NCBI RefSeq assembly: GCF_036388275.1
Contig: NZ_DASVSF010000076.1
Span: forward strand, 68,324-132,323
DNA length: 64,000 nt
Source: Longimicrobium sp.
GTDB taxonomy: Bacteria > Gemmatimonadota > Gemmatimonadetes > Longimicrobiales > Longimicrobiaceae
Reading direction: 5' to 3'
Shown here piece by piece: positions 32,521 through 41,460 of this stretch; the first letter of the stretch is position 1, and the number at the start of each line of letters is the position of its first letter. Below the pieces are notes generated by a model that had not been told where the DNA came from, did no database searches, and saw nothing but the letters and a program-made list of their open reading frames with translations. A program made the translations under genes and the position numbers.

Positions 32521-35103
32521 TCACAGGTTCAGCCAGTAGTTCAGCTTGATCATCAGCACGTTGGTCGCGGGAACGGGCATGTTCTCGTCCGTGCCGAACA
32601 GCCGGCCGAAGTCGCGCGTCAGCCCAAAGCTGCCGTCGTTCACGAAGTTCTCGCGCCCCTGGCTCCACACCACGAACAGCGTGCTTCCCGGCCGGTACTC
32701 CCAGCGCAGCACCGCGTTGCTGCGGAACGCCTGCACGTTGAACTCGGGGTTGTCATCCGGCGCCGCGCCCGGTTCGAACCGCTCGCGGAAGTCCGCCGCC
32801 GCGGGGTCGGCCACCTGCAGGAACGCGCCGTAGTCGCCCGCGCTCACGAACGGCTGTGCGTACAGCTGCAGCGTAAGGTCGGGGCTGAAGGTGTAGTTCA
32901 GCCGCGTGGTGACGGCGACGGTGGTCTGGTCCAGCTGCCCGAACACGTAGCGGCCGGACTCCTCCTGGGTGATGTACTGCACCTGGTCGTTCGCCCTGGA
33001 CCACGACGGCGAAAGCGAAACGGTCACCCGGCTGGAGGGGCGCGCGTTGATGGAGGTTTCCACCCAGCGGTGGCTCATCCCGGTGTCGTCCTCGTTGTAG
33101 AAGCCGGCCGCGGCGCTGTACGAGATGCGGCGGCGGCTATCGGTGCGCAGGCTCGCCGATGCCATCCACGCCCCCTCGTCCACCAGCGCGGGGCCGCCGC
33201 GCAGTCCGCGCACGTTCATCCCGCCGTGGTTGCGGCCCACGCTGCCGTGGCCGCCCCACAGGTTGTTGAGCGTGTAGCTGCCGTTGATGTTCGCGCCGGT
33301 GAACATCCGCTCGTTGCCGGTGGTCCATCCCGAGAACAGGTTCCACCCCAGGTTCCAGTTGCGAAACGCGCCCTGGGGCGTGTTCTGGTACCAGCGGCCG
33401 TACCCGGCGCCCACCACCTGGTCGGCCTCGCGCAGGAAGCCCAGGTCGTTCACCTCCATGCCGGGCGAGCGGTACAGCCCCAGCAGGCCGCCGCGGTACC
33501 GGCCGGCGATCTTGCCGACGTGAAAGCTGGCGCCGTTGCCCGTGAGCGCGGTAAGGTCGCGCTGCACGTCGACGTGGTCCGCGCCCGGGCGCTGGTAGTA
33601 GCGCGCGGATGCTTGCTGCAGGCGCTGGATGGCCAGCGTGTCGCCGTTCACCCGGGTGAGGATCGCCCAGCCGTTCGTTTCCCAGTCGCCGCCGCCGAAG
33701 CGGTGGCGGAAGTCCAGCCCGCCCGAGAAGGCGGAGGAGGGAAGAAAGAGCAGCGCGTCGTCGCTCAGGTCGCGGTAGGTGCCCGTCACCACGCCCCCGA
33801 AGGCGCTGCGCCCCTGGTTGAAGTCGCGCCGCAGCCGCACCATGCCGTAGCCGCTCATGGGCTCGCTGGTGGCGCGCTGCACCTCGCCCGGCTCGGCCGA
33901 GGTGACGAAGCGCGCCTGCTCCTCGGCGGTCAGCGCGCCCAGCACGCCGACAGACAGGTCGTCGCCGAGCTTTCCCGTCAGCTTGGCCGCGCCCAGAATG
34001 GTGGTCTGCTGCGGCGCGTCCACGTATGGCTGGTCGTCGTCCGCCGACAGCCCGCGCTGCGGCTGGCGGCCGATGCGGCGCGAGTAGAAGAGCGTTTCGC
34101 TCTCGTCGTCGCCCAGCCCCAGCCCGAAGCGGAAGATGTCGATGCCCTCCACGAAGAAGGGGCGCTTTTCCGAGAAGAAGCTTTCGAACGCCGAAAGGTT
34201 CACCTCCGAGGGGTCGGCCTCCACCTGCCCGAAATCGGGGTTGATGGTGGCCGTGAGCGTAAGGTTGCTCGAAAGCCCGTACTTGATGTCGGCGCCCGCC
34301 GAGGCGAACGGGGCGTTCTCACGGAAGAACGGGTCGCCCTCGCGGCCGTAGCTGGACGCGCTGGTGACGCTCGCAACGGTGTAGGGAAGCACCTCCAGCC
34401 GGCGCGGCGGGCGCAGCCCCGAAATGCCCGTCAGCGTGCCGATGCGCGACACGAAGCCCGGCTGGTCGGGAAGCATGGGCGACCACCACGAGCGCTCTTC
34501 CTTGCGGGCCAGGTCGCGCGACACGTTCAGTCCCCAGCTCTGCCCCGCGTCCGACGCGCGGAAGCGAAGCTGCGAGAGGGGAATGCGGAACTCCGCGCTC
34601 CACCCGGCCGAATCCACCGACACCTCCACGTCCCACACCGCGTCCCACCCCAGGTCTTCGCTGCCGTCGTCGAAGTGGAAGACGTCCTTCTTGACGCCCC
34701 GCGGGTTCACGGCGAAGCGGTAGGCCGAGCGACGGTCGTGGTAGCTGTCGAACATCACGTGCAGCCAGTCGCTGTAGATGCCGCTCGCGTCGCGCCGGGC
34801 CAGCTGCGCCGCGATGCTGTCGGGCGCGGTGTCCCAGGCGCGGATGGCCACGTACACCGCCTGGTCGTCGTAGGCCACCCGGGCCTCGGTGCGCTGCGAC
34901 GAGGGCTGCGACGGGTTGGGGTACTGCTGCACGAAGTCGCTGGCGACGGGCACGCCCGCCCACACGGCGTCGTCCAGGCGCCCATCGACCGCCGGCGCCT
35001 GTCCGGCGGCCAGCCGGTGGGCGCCCACGGTTTTGGCGGGGGTGGTGTCGGCGGCGGCGGGCCCAAGCAGGGCCGCGCCGGCCAGGAGCAGGGTAATGAT
35101 CAT
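32521..35103 (-). CDS. DUF5916 domain outer-membrane protein with CBM9-like N-terminus
   Basis: An 860-residue protein. A signal peptide ends near 20 (PAAADTTPA). Residues 30-200 resemble a carbohydrate-binding module 9-like domain (PAVDGRLDDAVWAGVPVASDFVQQYPN, YDDQAVYVAIRAWD, WGLNVSRDLARKEERSWWSPM). The rest is a large beta-barrel with NPDFGQVEADPSEVNLSAFE and SFFSEKRPFFVEG, the DUF5916 hallmarks, and ends in a hydrophobic strand (LMIKLNYWLNL). It is probably an outer-membrane channel or receptor. It sits between two DUF4097 genes in an ECF-sigma operon. Confidence 0.9.
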   Translation of the reverse strand: MIITLLLAGAALLGPAAADTTPAKTVGAHRLAAGQAPAVDGRLDDAVWAGVPVASDFVQQYPNPSQPSSQRTEARVAYDDQAVYVAIRAWDTAPDSIAAQLARRDASGIYSDWLHVMFDSYHDRRSAYRFAVNPRGVKKDVFHFDDGSEDLGWDAVWDVEVSVDSAGWSAEFRIPLSQLRFRASDAGQSWGLNVSRDLARKEERSWWSPMLPDQPGFVSRIGTLTGISGLRPPRRLEVLPYTVASVTSASSYGREGDPFFRENAPFASAGADIKYGLSSNLTLTATINPDFGQVEADPSEVNLSAFESFFSEKRPFFVEGIDIFRFGLGLGDDESETLFYSRRIGRQPQRGLSADDDQPYVDAPQQTTILGAAKLTGKLGDDLSVGVLGALTAEEQARFVTSAEPGEVQRATSEPMSGYGMVRLRRDFNQGRSAFGGVVTGTYRDLSDDALLFLPSSAFSGGLDFRHRFGGGDWETNGWAILTRVNGDTLAIQRLQQASARYYQRPGADHVDVQRDLTALTGNGASFHVGKIAGRYRGGLLGLYRSPGMEVNDLGFLREADQVVGAGYGRWYQNTPQGAFRNWNLGWNLFSGWTTGNERMFTGANINGSYTLNNLWGGHGSVGRNHGGMNVRGLRGGPALVDEGAWMASASLRTDSRRRISYSAAAGFYNEDDTGMSHRWVETSINARPSSRVTVSLSPSWSRANDQVQYITQEESGRYVFGQLDQTTVAVTTRLNYTFSPDLTLQLYAQPFVSAGDYGAFLQVADPAAADFRERFEPGAAPDDNPEFNVQAFRSNAVLRWEYRPGSTLFVVWSQGRENFVNDGSFGLTRDFGRLFGTDENMPVPATNVLMIKLNYWLNL

Positions 35104-35155
35104 CCCAGGTCCTTCGGGAGAAAGGGGTTCAGAAGCAGTGGACCGGCGTACGCGC

Positions 35156-36130
35156 CTACCGCCGGGTGAGTTTCACGTTGCCGCTGAACGTGGTGATGCT
35201 GAGTTCCATGCCGCCGCGGCCCAGGCGCAGGTGCCGCTCGTTGCCGTCGCGCCGCCCCGCGCCGAAGTCCGAGCGGAATCCGCCGCTGTAGGTGGTGACG
35301 TCGACGTCGGCGGCGGTGCCGGCGGGAAGCCGAAGCTCCACGTCGCCGCTGTGGCTTTCCACGCTCAGCCCGCCGCCCAGCGTCCCCTCCACCACCACGC
35401 CCCCCGACACGTTCTCGATGGAGCCCGACAGGCGGCGTCCGGCCAGGTACACCGGACCGCTGACCGACGCCACCTCGACCGGTCCGCCGGCGTTGGTGAT
35501 GCGCACGGGGCCGCTGAGGGCGTTGATCTCCACCCGCTCGGCGGCCGCCGTAACGGTGACCGGCCCCGACATGGCGTTGACCTCGGCCAGGCCTCGCACC
35601 GTGCCGCCGATGGTCACCGGGCCGCCGGTGGAGTTCACCGACACGCTGCGGGCGGTGGCGTTCACCGTCACCGGGCCGCCGGTGGAGGTCAGCTCCACGT
35701 CGCGCGGGCTTCCTTCCACCGTCAGGGGCCCACCGCGGTTCACCGCCTCGACGTCGCCGGTGATGCCGGTGACGTGCACGGGGCCGCCGCTGGTCTGCAC
35801 TTCTACCGACTTGCCCGCGGGAACGTGCACCGTGAGCGTGGCGTTCCCGGGGCGGCCGCTTCCGCTGACCACCTCCACCTCCATCGACCCGCGCCCACCG
35901 CTGATCTGCACGCGGTCCGTAGAGCGGCTGAGGTGCCCCGTCACCTGCACCTCGTTGCGGCTCCACCCGGTAACGCGCACCGCCCCGGCCGGAACGGTGA
36001 TCTCCACCATTCCCGTGGCGCCCGTGGCCTGGCGCTCGTTCACCTGGCGCTGCGCCTCTGCGGGGTGCGCCGCCGCCAGCGCGGCGGCGGCCGCCGCGCC
36101 CATCATCATCCTCATCGTCCCGGTCGTCAT
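35156..36130 (-). CDS. Secreted DUF4097-type beta-helix protein
   Basis: A 324-residue protein with a short signal peptide (ALAAAHPAEAQ). The mature sequence is a long series of beta-strand coils with SGPV/GGPV turns (TSGGPVHVTGITGDVEAVNR, GGPVTVNATARSVSVNSTGG), again of DUF4097 type. It differs from the 31.5 kb copy in having GGP rather than GSG turns, so the two are diverged paralogues. It follows the anti-sigma gene by 25 bases and precedes the DUF5916 gene by 52. GGAGGA upstream supports the start. Confidence 0.8.
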   Translation of the reverse strand: MTTGTMRMMMGAAAAAALAAAHPAEAQRQVNERQATGATGMVEITVPAGAVRVTGWSRNEVQVTGHLSRSTDRVQISGGRGSMEVEVVSGSGRPGNATLTVHVPAGKSVEVQTSGGPVHVTGITGDVEAVNRGGPLTVEGSPRDVELTSTGGPVTVNATARSVSVNSTGGPVTIGGTVRGLAEVNAMSGPVTVTAAAERVEINALSGPVRITNAGGPVEVASVSGPVYLAGRRLSGSIENVSGGVVVEGTLGGGLSVESHSGDVELRLPAGTAADVDVTTYSGGFRSDFGAGRRDGNERHLRLGRGGMELSITTFSGNVKLTRR

Positions 36131-36156
36131 CGGTCTATTCTTCCTCCGGACGGCAC

Positions 36157-36852
36157 TCAGAGCGAAACCGCGCGCTGAAGCACGTCCAGCTTGGCGTCGT
36201 AGGATTGCGAGAGCATCGTGGCGAGCTCCCGGCTGTTGGGGTCGGCGGCCAGGGCCGCGCGCGACTCCTGGATGGCCTTGTCGATCACCTTCAGGTTGGC
36301 CTCGAGCGTGGCCACCGTCTGGGGCGCCAGCTTGTTCCTGTGCTGGCCGAGCATCTGCTCCAGGTCGCCGATGGCGCGCTGGTACTCCTGCTCCGCGGGG
36401 TGGAACGCGGCCAGCGCGGTGCGGGCGGCGGGCGCCGCGGCCTGCTGCGCCGCGGGCTGCTGCTGCACGGCGGCCACCTGCGCGGGCCCGGCGCGGTCGA
36501 TCTGCAGCGTGACCACCGAGGTGGTGACCACCAGGGCGATGGCGGCGGCGGCCTGCATCCACCAGGGAATCTGCCGCATTGGCCGCGGGCCGATCACGGG
36601 GATTTCCGGTGCCAGGGCCACCGTGGCCGAGCGGGGCTCCAGGCGGGCGGCGATGCCCTCCCACAGCTCCACCGGCGGCTGGATCTCGGCCGGCAGCGCG
36701 GCGGCCTCGTCCAGCAGGGTGCGCAGCTCGCGCTCTTCGGCGCGGCAGTCGTCGCACTGCATCAGGTGGCGGCGGACGCCGCGCTCGTCGTGGGTCGGCA
36801 GCGTGCCCTCGACGTACTCGTCCAGCAGTTCCAGCGTACGTTCGTGTGTCAT
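36157..36852 (-). CDS. Zinc-finger (ZAS-type) anti-sigma factor
   Basis: A 231-residue membrane anti-sigma factor. The zinc motif is HLMQCDDC near residues 29-36. One membrane helix lies near 95-112 (MQAAAAIALVVTTSVVTL), followed by a Gln/Ala-rich linker and a helical periplasmic domain (FHPAEQEYQRAIGDLEQMLGQHRNKL, TLEANLKVIDKAIQESRAALAADP). The start overlaps the sigma stop by four bases. The helical outer domain is the probable signal receiver. Confidence 0.9.
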   Translation of the reverse strand: MTHERTLELLDEYVEGTLPTHDERGVRRHLMQCDDCRAEERELRTLLDEAAALPAEIQPPVELWEGIAARLEPRSATVALAPEIPVIGPRPMRQIPWWMQAAAAIALVVTTSVVTLQIDRAGPAQVAAVQQQPAAQQAAAPAARTALAAFHPAEQEYQRAIGDLEQMLGQHRNKLAPQTVATLEANLKVIDKAIQESRAALAADPNSRELATMLSQSYDAKLDVLQRAVSL

Positions 36853-37415
36853 CGTCCCAGTGCCTCCCTCAGGAGCCGGCGGGCGCGGTGAAGCTGCGCC
36901 TTGCACGTTCCTACGGCGGTTCCCTGCATGGTTGCGATCTCCTCGTGCCGGTAGCCCTCCACGTCGTGGAGGACGAACACGGCCCTGGCCCCGGGGGGGA
37001 GCTGCCCGATGGCGCGCTCCAGGTCCATCACGGTGCCCGGGTCGGAGTCCCGGGCGGGCCTGTCGAACTTCTCGGGCTCGTCGGTGCTGTAGATGCGGTG
37101 CACCCGCACCCCTTCGCTCCGCCGGTCGCCCAGCACCACGTTCACGGCCAGGCGGTGAAGCCAGGTGCTGAACGCGCTGCCGCCCTGAAACGTCCCCAGC
37201 TTTTCCCAGGCGCGGACGAACACGTCCTGGGTGAGCTCCTGGGCCTTGGTGCTGTCGCCGCTCATGCGCAGGCACAGGGCGTAGATGCGCCCGGCGTTGT
37301 CGCGGTACAGCTGCTCGAAGGCGGTGGCGTCGCCCTCCTGGGCGCGGCGGACCGTAAGGTCCGCTACGGCGGTCCCCTGAACCGCGGGAGGGTTTTCAGC
37401 CAGCATGGTCGCCAT
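36849..37415 (-). CDS. ECF-type RNA polymerase sigma factor
   Basis: A sigma factor of 188 residues from ATG 37415; GTG 37454 would add 13 residues, and neither has a clear ribosome site. Region 2: EGDATAFEQLYRDNAGRIYALCLRM, AQELTQDVFVRAWEKL and STWLHRLAVNVVLGDRR. Region 4: LPPGARAVFVLHDVEGYRHEEIATMQGTAVGTCKAQLHRARRLLREAL. It heads the operon and probably drives its own transcription. The C-terminus overlaps the anti-sigma start. Confidence 0.92.
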   Translation of the reverse strand: MATMLAENPPAVQGTAVADLTVRRAQEGDATAFEQLYRDNAGRIYALCLRMSGDSTKAQELTQDVFVRAWEKLGTFQGGSAFSTWLHRLAVNVVLGDRRSEGVRVHRIYSTDEPEKFDRPARDSDPGTVMDLERAIGQLPPGARAVFVLHDVEGYRHEEIATMQGTAVGTCKAQLHRARRLLREALGR

Positions 37416-37572
37416 CGAGACGAGCGGTGAAGGGGTGTTCCGTTTTCCTGACACCCGTATGATGCGGGGGCCACCCCAAAGGTTTGAACGAGGAGGAAAG
37501 GGATTTCATCAGGCGGGATACCGTGCGGGAACCGCGGATTGCGGGAAGGGATTTCGATCGGGAGAAATTCGA

Positions 37573-37749
37573 GTCGGGGTTCGACGGGTGCCAGTGCATG
37601 CCGCGGCCGCCCCCCTCTCCCGGCCTCTCCCCCATAAACCCCATGGGGGAGAGGAGAATTCGATTGCGCTCCGGCTGGCCTCGCGCACTCGACTGGCTCC
37701 CTTCCCCCGCGCAGTTTGCGGGGGAAGGGTTGGGGATGGGGGGCGCCGG
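37573..37749. repeat. Composite dispersed repeat, copy 2 (B plus A units)
   Basis: Unit B (37608-37680) and unit A (37693-37747) in the same order and spacing as at 25775-25950. The shared flank GGGGTTCGACGGGT precedes both. It occupies most of the space between the sigma gene and the MATE gene stop. Remaining bases of 37455-37836 hold no supported gene. Confidence 0.85.
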
Positions 37750-37836
37750 CCGAGCACCGGACCTCCCCACTCACGCCTCGACTCCGGGGTGTACCGGCGC
37801 GGTGCGCCTGGGAGTCAAGGATGACAGGCCGGAGCC

Positions 37837-39276
37837 TCAGCTTCGGGCCGGTGGAGGCCCCCACATCACGCGGCGGACGCGGAAGGCCAGCATCACCGCC
37901 ACGATCCCCAGCGACACCACCAGCCCCGCCCAGATCCCCCGCGGCCCCATGCTCGTGTGGAACCCCAGCAGGTACGCCACCGGCGCGCCGATCACCCAGT
38001 AGCCCAAAATGGTGATCCACAGCGGCACCCGCGTGTCCGACGCGCCGCGCAGCGCGCACAGGCCGGCCACCTGCGCGCCGTCGAACACCTGGAAGAGCGC
38101 CGCCATCGTCAGCAGCCCCACGCCGATGCTCACGATCTGCGGATCGTTCGTGAACAGCCCCAGCAGCCACCGCGGCGCACCCAGGAACAGCAGCACGCAC
38201 ACCATCATGAACGCCGTGACCACGGCGTAGGTGGTCAGCGTGCTTCGCTGCACGCCCCGGCGGCTGCCGGCGCCCACGTGCTGGCCCACCCGGATGGAGC
38301 CCGCCAGGCTGGTGCCCATGGCCACCATGAAGGTGGCCGACGCGATGTTGATGGTCACCTGGTGCGCCGCCTGCGCCGTGGGGCTCAGCCACCCCATCAT
38401 CACCACCGCGAAGGCGAACACCCCCACCTCGGCGGTCAGCTGCCCGCCGATGGGCAGGCCGATGCCCGTCATCCGCCGCAGCTGGGCGGACACGGGCGCC
38501 AGCCCCACACCGGAGAACGGCGCCAGGTCGCGGCGGCGCATTACGTACCACGCCATCGCCACGAACATCGCCCAGCGCACGATCGTCGTCGCCCATCCCG
38601 AGCCCACCAGGCCGTACGCCGGAACGCGCACCGCGCCGAAGAGGGGGACGGAAAGTTGGACGCCGTACACCAGCACCAGGTTGCCCGCCACGTTCAGCGC
38701 CACGCCCAGAAAGGTCATGGTCATCGCCGGGCGGGTGAAGCCCATGCCGTCCAGGTACTGGCGAAAGGCCATGAACAGCAGCATGGGCGGCACCCCCCAG
38801 GCCAGCGCCGTCAGGTAGCCCCCGGCCATTCGCGACACCTCGGGCGGCTGGTCCAGCGCCCGCGCGATCGGCTGGCCGAACAGGCAGAACAGCGTCATGG
38901 GCAGCGACAGCAGCGCGGCCAGCCACAGCCCCTGCACCAGCACCCGGCGGCACTCCGCCCGGTCGCCCGCCCCGAAGGCCTGGCTGACCAGGGGCGACAT
39001 GCCCATCAGCGTGCCCGTGCACATGATCATGACGGCCATGAACAGCGCGTTGCCCAGCCCCGCCGCCGCCAGGGGACCCGCGCCCAGCGGCCCCACCATG
39101 ATGGTGTCGGTGGTGTTCATGGCGATGGCGCCCAGCTGGCTCACGATGATCGGCCCCGCGATGCGCAGCAGGGCCCTGAGCTCGTGAAGGTACAGCAGCG
39201 TGCGGCGGCGTCCGCCCGGGCGCGGAGCCCGGCGCGTCGCGATGGGGGCGGGCGCAACCCCCACGGGCATCGTCAT
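37837..39276 (-). CDS. MATE family multidrug efflux transporter
   Basis: A 479-residue twelve-helix cation/drug antiporter of the NorM-like MATE group. The two half-repeats are visible: IAGPIIVSQLGAIAMNTTDTIMVG in the first and TGIGLPIGGQLTAEVGVFAFAVV in the second. The segments LSPTAQAAHQVTINIASATFM and GGYLTALAWGVPP are typical. It exports cationic compounds using Na+ or H+. The gene lies alone between repeats and the small membrane-protein gene. Confidence 0.94.
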   Translation of the reverse strand: MTMPVGVAPAPIATRRAPRPGGRRRTLLYLHELRALLRIAGPIIVSQLGAIAMNTTDTIMVGPLGAGPLAAAGLGNALFMAVMIMCTGTLMGMSPLVSQAFGAGDRAECRRVLVQGLWLAALLSLPMTLFCLFGQPIARALDQPPEVSRMAGGYLTALAWGVPPMLLFMAFRQYLDGMGFTRPAMTMTFLGVALNVAGNLVLVYGVQLSVPLFGAVRVPAYGLVGSGWATTIVRWAMFVAMAWYVMRRRDLAPFSGVGLAPVSAQLRRMTGIGLPIGGQLTAEVGVFAFAVVMMGWLSPTAQAAHQVTINIASATFMVAMGTSLAGSIRVGQHVGAGSRRGVQRSTLTTYAVVTAFMMVCVLLFLGAPRWLLGLFTNDPQIVSIGVGLLTMAALFQVFDGAQVAGLCALRGASDTRVPLWITILGYWVIGAPVAYLLGFHTSMGPRGIWAGLVVSLGIVAVMLAFRVRRVMWGPPPARS

Positions 39277-39344
39277 CTACGGGCGCAAAAGGAAGGAAAC
39301 ATAAGATAGTGGACACGGGGGCCGCGTGGAACCTCCCGGCGGCA

Positions 39345-39378
39345 AAAAAAGGGCGGGGCCCCGCGCCGGGGCCCCGCC
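39345..39378 (-). terminator. Rho-independent terminator of the 39.4 kb small gene
   Basis: On the minus strand GGCGGGGCCCC pairs with GGGGCCCCGCC (39368-39378 with 39352-39362) and is followed by seven T bases (39345-39351 on the plus strand are A). A strong, standard terminator. Confidence 0.9.
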
Positions 39379-39403
39379 GTCGTGCCACCGGCCGTGGCCG
39401 CCC

Positions 39404-39703
39404 TCAGTTGCGCTCCTGCGCGCGGATGGGCGCCGGGGCCGACAGCAGCTTGCCGTCCGCCGCCGAAAGCAGCGCCTCGGCAAAGTCCTGGCGCTCCTCG
39501 ATCTGGTCCAGCCGCCCGTCGATGCTGGAAAGCACTTCGCGGATGCGGGTGAGCTCGGCCTCGGGGGTGCCCTTGAGGGTGGCCGCCGTCTTGGCGTCCA
39601 GGAACGAGCCCAGCCGCAGGGCGATGGGCCGAAGGATGAGCACGGCACCGGTGGTGAGCGCCACCGTGCACATCACGATCACCTGCGCGAGTTCTGAGGT
39701 CAT
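39404..39703 (-). CDS. Small membrane protein with coiled-coil tail
   Basis: A 99-residue protein. One N-terminal membrane helix (AQVIVMCTVALTTGAVLILR, about 6-25) is followed by a helical segment with heptad spacing (EAELTRIREVLSSIDGRLDQIEERQDFAEALL). No family is recognised. It is followed by a strong terminator and is 33 bases downstream of the msrQ stop, so it may be a third gene of that operon. Confidence 0.7.
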   Translation of the reverse strand: MTSELAQVIVMCTVALTTGAVLILRPIALRLGSFLDAKTAATLKGTPEAELTRIREVLSSIDGRLDQIEERQDFAEALLSAADGKLLSAPAPIRAQERN

Positions 39704-39736
39704 GCCTGGTACTCCGGGAACGAGGCTTTTCCGGGC

Positions 39737-40384
39737 CTACGGATGAACGGGGCCGCGTGTTTCGCGGGGCGCCGGACGGCGGCGGGCCGCCACGAGCCTG
39801 GGCGCCAGCCGCGCCAGCATCAGCACGGCGAACACGGCGGCGAAGATCAGCGGGTCGCGCAAATCCTTCTTTACCAGCCACAGGAAGTGCAGCACGCCGA
39901 GCCCCGTAGCAAGATACACCAGCCGATGGAGTTTCTGCCACCTCTTTCCCAGCCGGCGGATGGACGCCTTGGTGGACGTGAGCGCCAGGGGCACCAGCAG
40001 CAGGAACGCCGCGAAGCCCACCGTCACGTACGGGTGCTCCACCACGTCCTCGACGATGAAGCCGACGGAGAAGCCCTGGTCCACCAGGTAGATGACGAGA
40101 TGGAGGCACACGTACAGGAATGCGCACAGCCCCAGCGTCCGCCGCGCGGAGGCCAGCCAGTTCCACCCCGTCCACCGCCGGACGGGGGAGATGGCCAGCG
40201 TCAGCATCAGCATCAGGAGGGTGGCGAAGCCGGTGCGGTGGGTGACCTCTTCGATGGGCTCGGCGCCCAGGCCGCCGGTGAACCCCGCCGCGACGATCAG
40301 CGCCAGCGGCACCAGGCCGGCGACCCACGCGGCCGGGCGGATCCAGCGTGCGGCTTGCAGCTGCCAGGGCGCGGGGGCGGCCAC
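39737..40384 (-). CDS. msrQ: MsrQ, heme-binding subunit of the periplasmic methionine-sulfoxide reductase
   Basis: A 215-residue membrane protein of the MsrQ/YedZ family, which hands electrons from the quinone pool or a flavin reductase to MsrP. The six-helix ferric-reductase-like fold shows heme histidines in ITHRTGFATLLML-type helix (VTHRTGF), LCAFLYVCLHLVIYL and WQKLHRLVYLATGLGVLHFLWLV. GTG 40384 starts two bases after the msrP stop, so the two are translated as a unit. Together they repair oxidised periplasmic proteins. Confidence 0.94.
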   Translation of the reverse strand: MAAPAPWQLQAARWIRPAAWVAGLVPLALIVAAGFTGGLGAEPIEEVTHRTGFATLLMLMLTLAISPVRRWTGWNWLASARRTLGLCAFLYVCLHLVIYLVDQGFSVGFIVEDVVEHPYVTVGFAAFLLLVPLALTSTKASIRRLGKRWQKLHRLVYLATGLGVLHFLWLVKKDLRDPLIFAAVFAVLMLARLAPRLVAARRRPAPRETRGPVHP

Positions 40385-40386
40385 GG

Positions 40387-41304
40387 CTAGAAGTTGCGCC
40401 GCAGGTCCATCCCGCGGTACAGGCTGGCGACCTCGGGGTAGCCGTTGAAGGGGAGCGTGGCCCGCTTGCGCCACTCGCCGATGCGCCGCTCGCGGGCCTG
40501 CGTCCACCGGGGATGGTCCACCGCCGGGTTCACGTTGGCGTAGAACCCGTACTCCGTGGGCGCCGAGCGGGCCCAGCTGGTGGCCGGCATCCGGTCGGTG
40601 AAGCGGATGCGCACGATGGACTTGATGGACTTGAAGCCGTACTTCCACGGCACCACCAGCCGCAGGGGCGCGCCGTTCTGGGCCGGCAGGTCGCGGCCGT
40701 ACAGTCCCGTCGCCAGCAGCGTCAGGGGATGCATCGCCTCGTCCATCCGCAGCCCCTCCAGGTACGGCCAGTCCAGCACGCTCCGTCGCTGTCCGGGCAT
40801 CTGCGCCGGGTCCAGCAGCGTAGTGAACTCCACGAAGCGCGCGCCGGGTCGCGGCCGCGCGCGGGCCAGCACGTCGCGCAGGGGAATGCCGCGCCAGGGG
40901 ATGACCATGGACCACGCCTCCACGCAGCGCAGCCGGTAGGTGCGGTCCACCTTCTGGTGCGGGCGAACCAGGTCGTCGAAGGCGTAGCGCCCCGGGCGGT
41001 CGCACAGGCCGCCGACCTCCACCGTCCACGGGCGGGTGCGCAGCGTGCGCGCGGCCAGGCGCGCCGGGTCGCTCTTGTCGGTGCCGAACTCGTAGAAGTT
41101 GTTGTACGAGGTAATGTCTTCGTACGAGTTGGGCTCGTCGCGCTGCGCCGCCTCCGCGTCGTCCATGGTGCACGCGGCCAGCGACGTGGGAAGCGCGCTT
41201 GCGGCCAGCGCCCCCGCCGCCGCGCCGAAGAACTGGCGGCGGTTCAGGTACGTCGCTTCCGGGGTGATCTCGGACGACGGGATCTCGGGCTTTCGAATGA
41301 GCAT
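40387..41304 (-). CDS. msrP: MsrP, molybdopterin catalytic subunit of the methionine-sulfoxide reductase
   Basis: A 305-residue Tat-exported oxidoreductase of the MsrP/YedY group. The twin-arginine signal is YLNRRQFFGAAAGALAASAL near residues 19-38. The molybdenum-ligand cysteine is in YRLRCVEAWSMVIPW near residue 127. Other signatures include GAPLRLVVPWKYGFKSIKSIV and SYNNFYEFG. The mature enzyme reduces methionine sulfoxide in periplasmic proteins. It precedes msrQ with almost no gap. Confidence 0.96.
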   Translation of the reverse strand: MLIRKPEIPSSEITPEATYLNRRQFFGAAAGALAASALPTSLAACTMDDAEAAQRDEPNSYEDITSYNNFYEFGTDKSDPARLAARTLRTRPWTVEVGGLCDRPGRYAFDDLVRPHQKVDRTYRLRCVEAWSMVIPWRGIPLRDVLARARPRPGARFVEFTTLLDPAQMPGQRRSVLDWPYLEGLRMDEAMHPLTLLATGLYGRDLPAQNGAPLRLVVPWKYGFKSIKSIVRIRFTDRMPATSWARSAPTEYGFYANVNPAVDHPRWTQARERRIGEWRKRATLPFNGYPEVASLYRGMDLRRNF

Positions 41305-41399
41305 CTGCTGCGCCTTCTTCTCTCGACGGAGGGGCCGGGTGCGTCCGGCCCACGCACCTGTAACTCCAGGGTACGTGCAAGGTTCCCCCGCGCAAGACG

Positions 41400-41453
41400 C
41401 CGGCCGGGGTCCCCCGATGACATAGAGAGATACGTCGCCGGGGCCCCGGCCGG
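41400..41453 (-). terminator. Long hairpin after the 41.5 kb gene
   Basis: CCGGCCGGGG and CCCC (41400-41409, 41411-41414) pair with GGGG and CCCCGGCCGG (41440-41453), with one bulged base and a loop of 25 bases. There is no T-run. Confidence 0.6.
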
Positions 41454-41460
41454 ATTCCTT

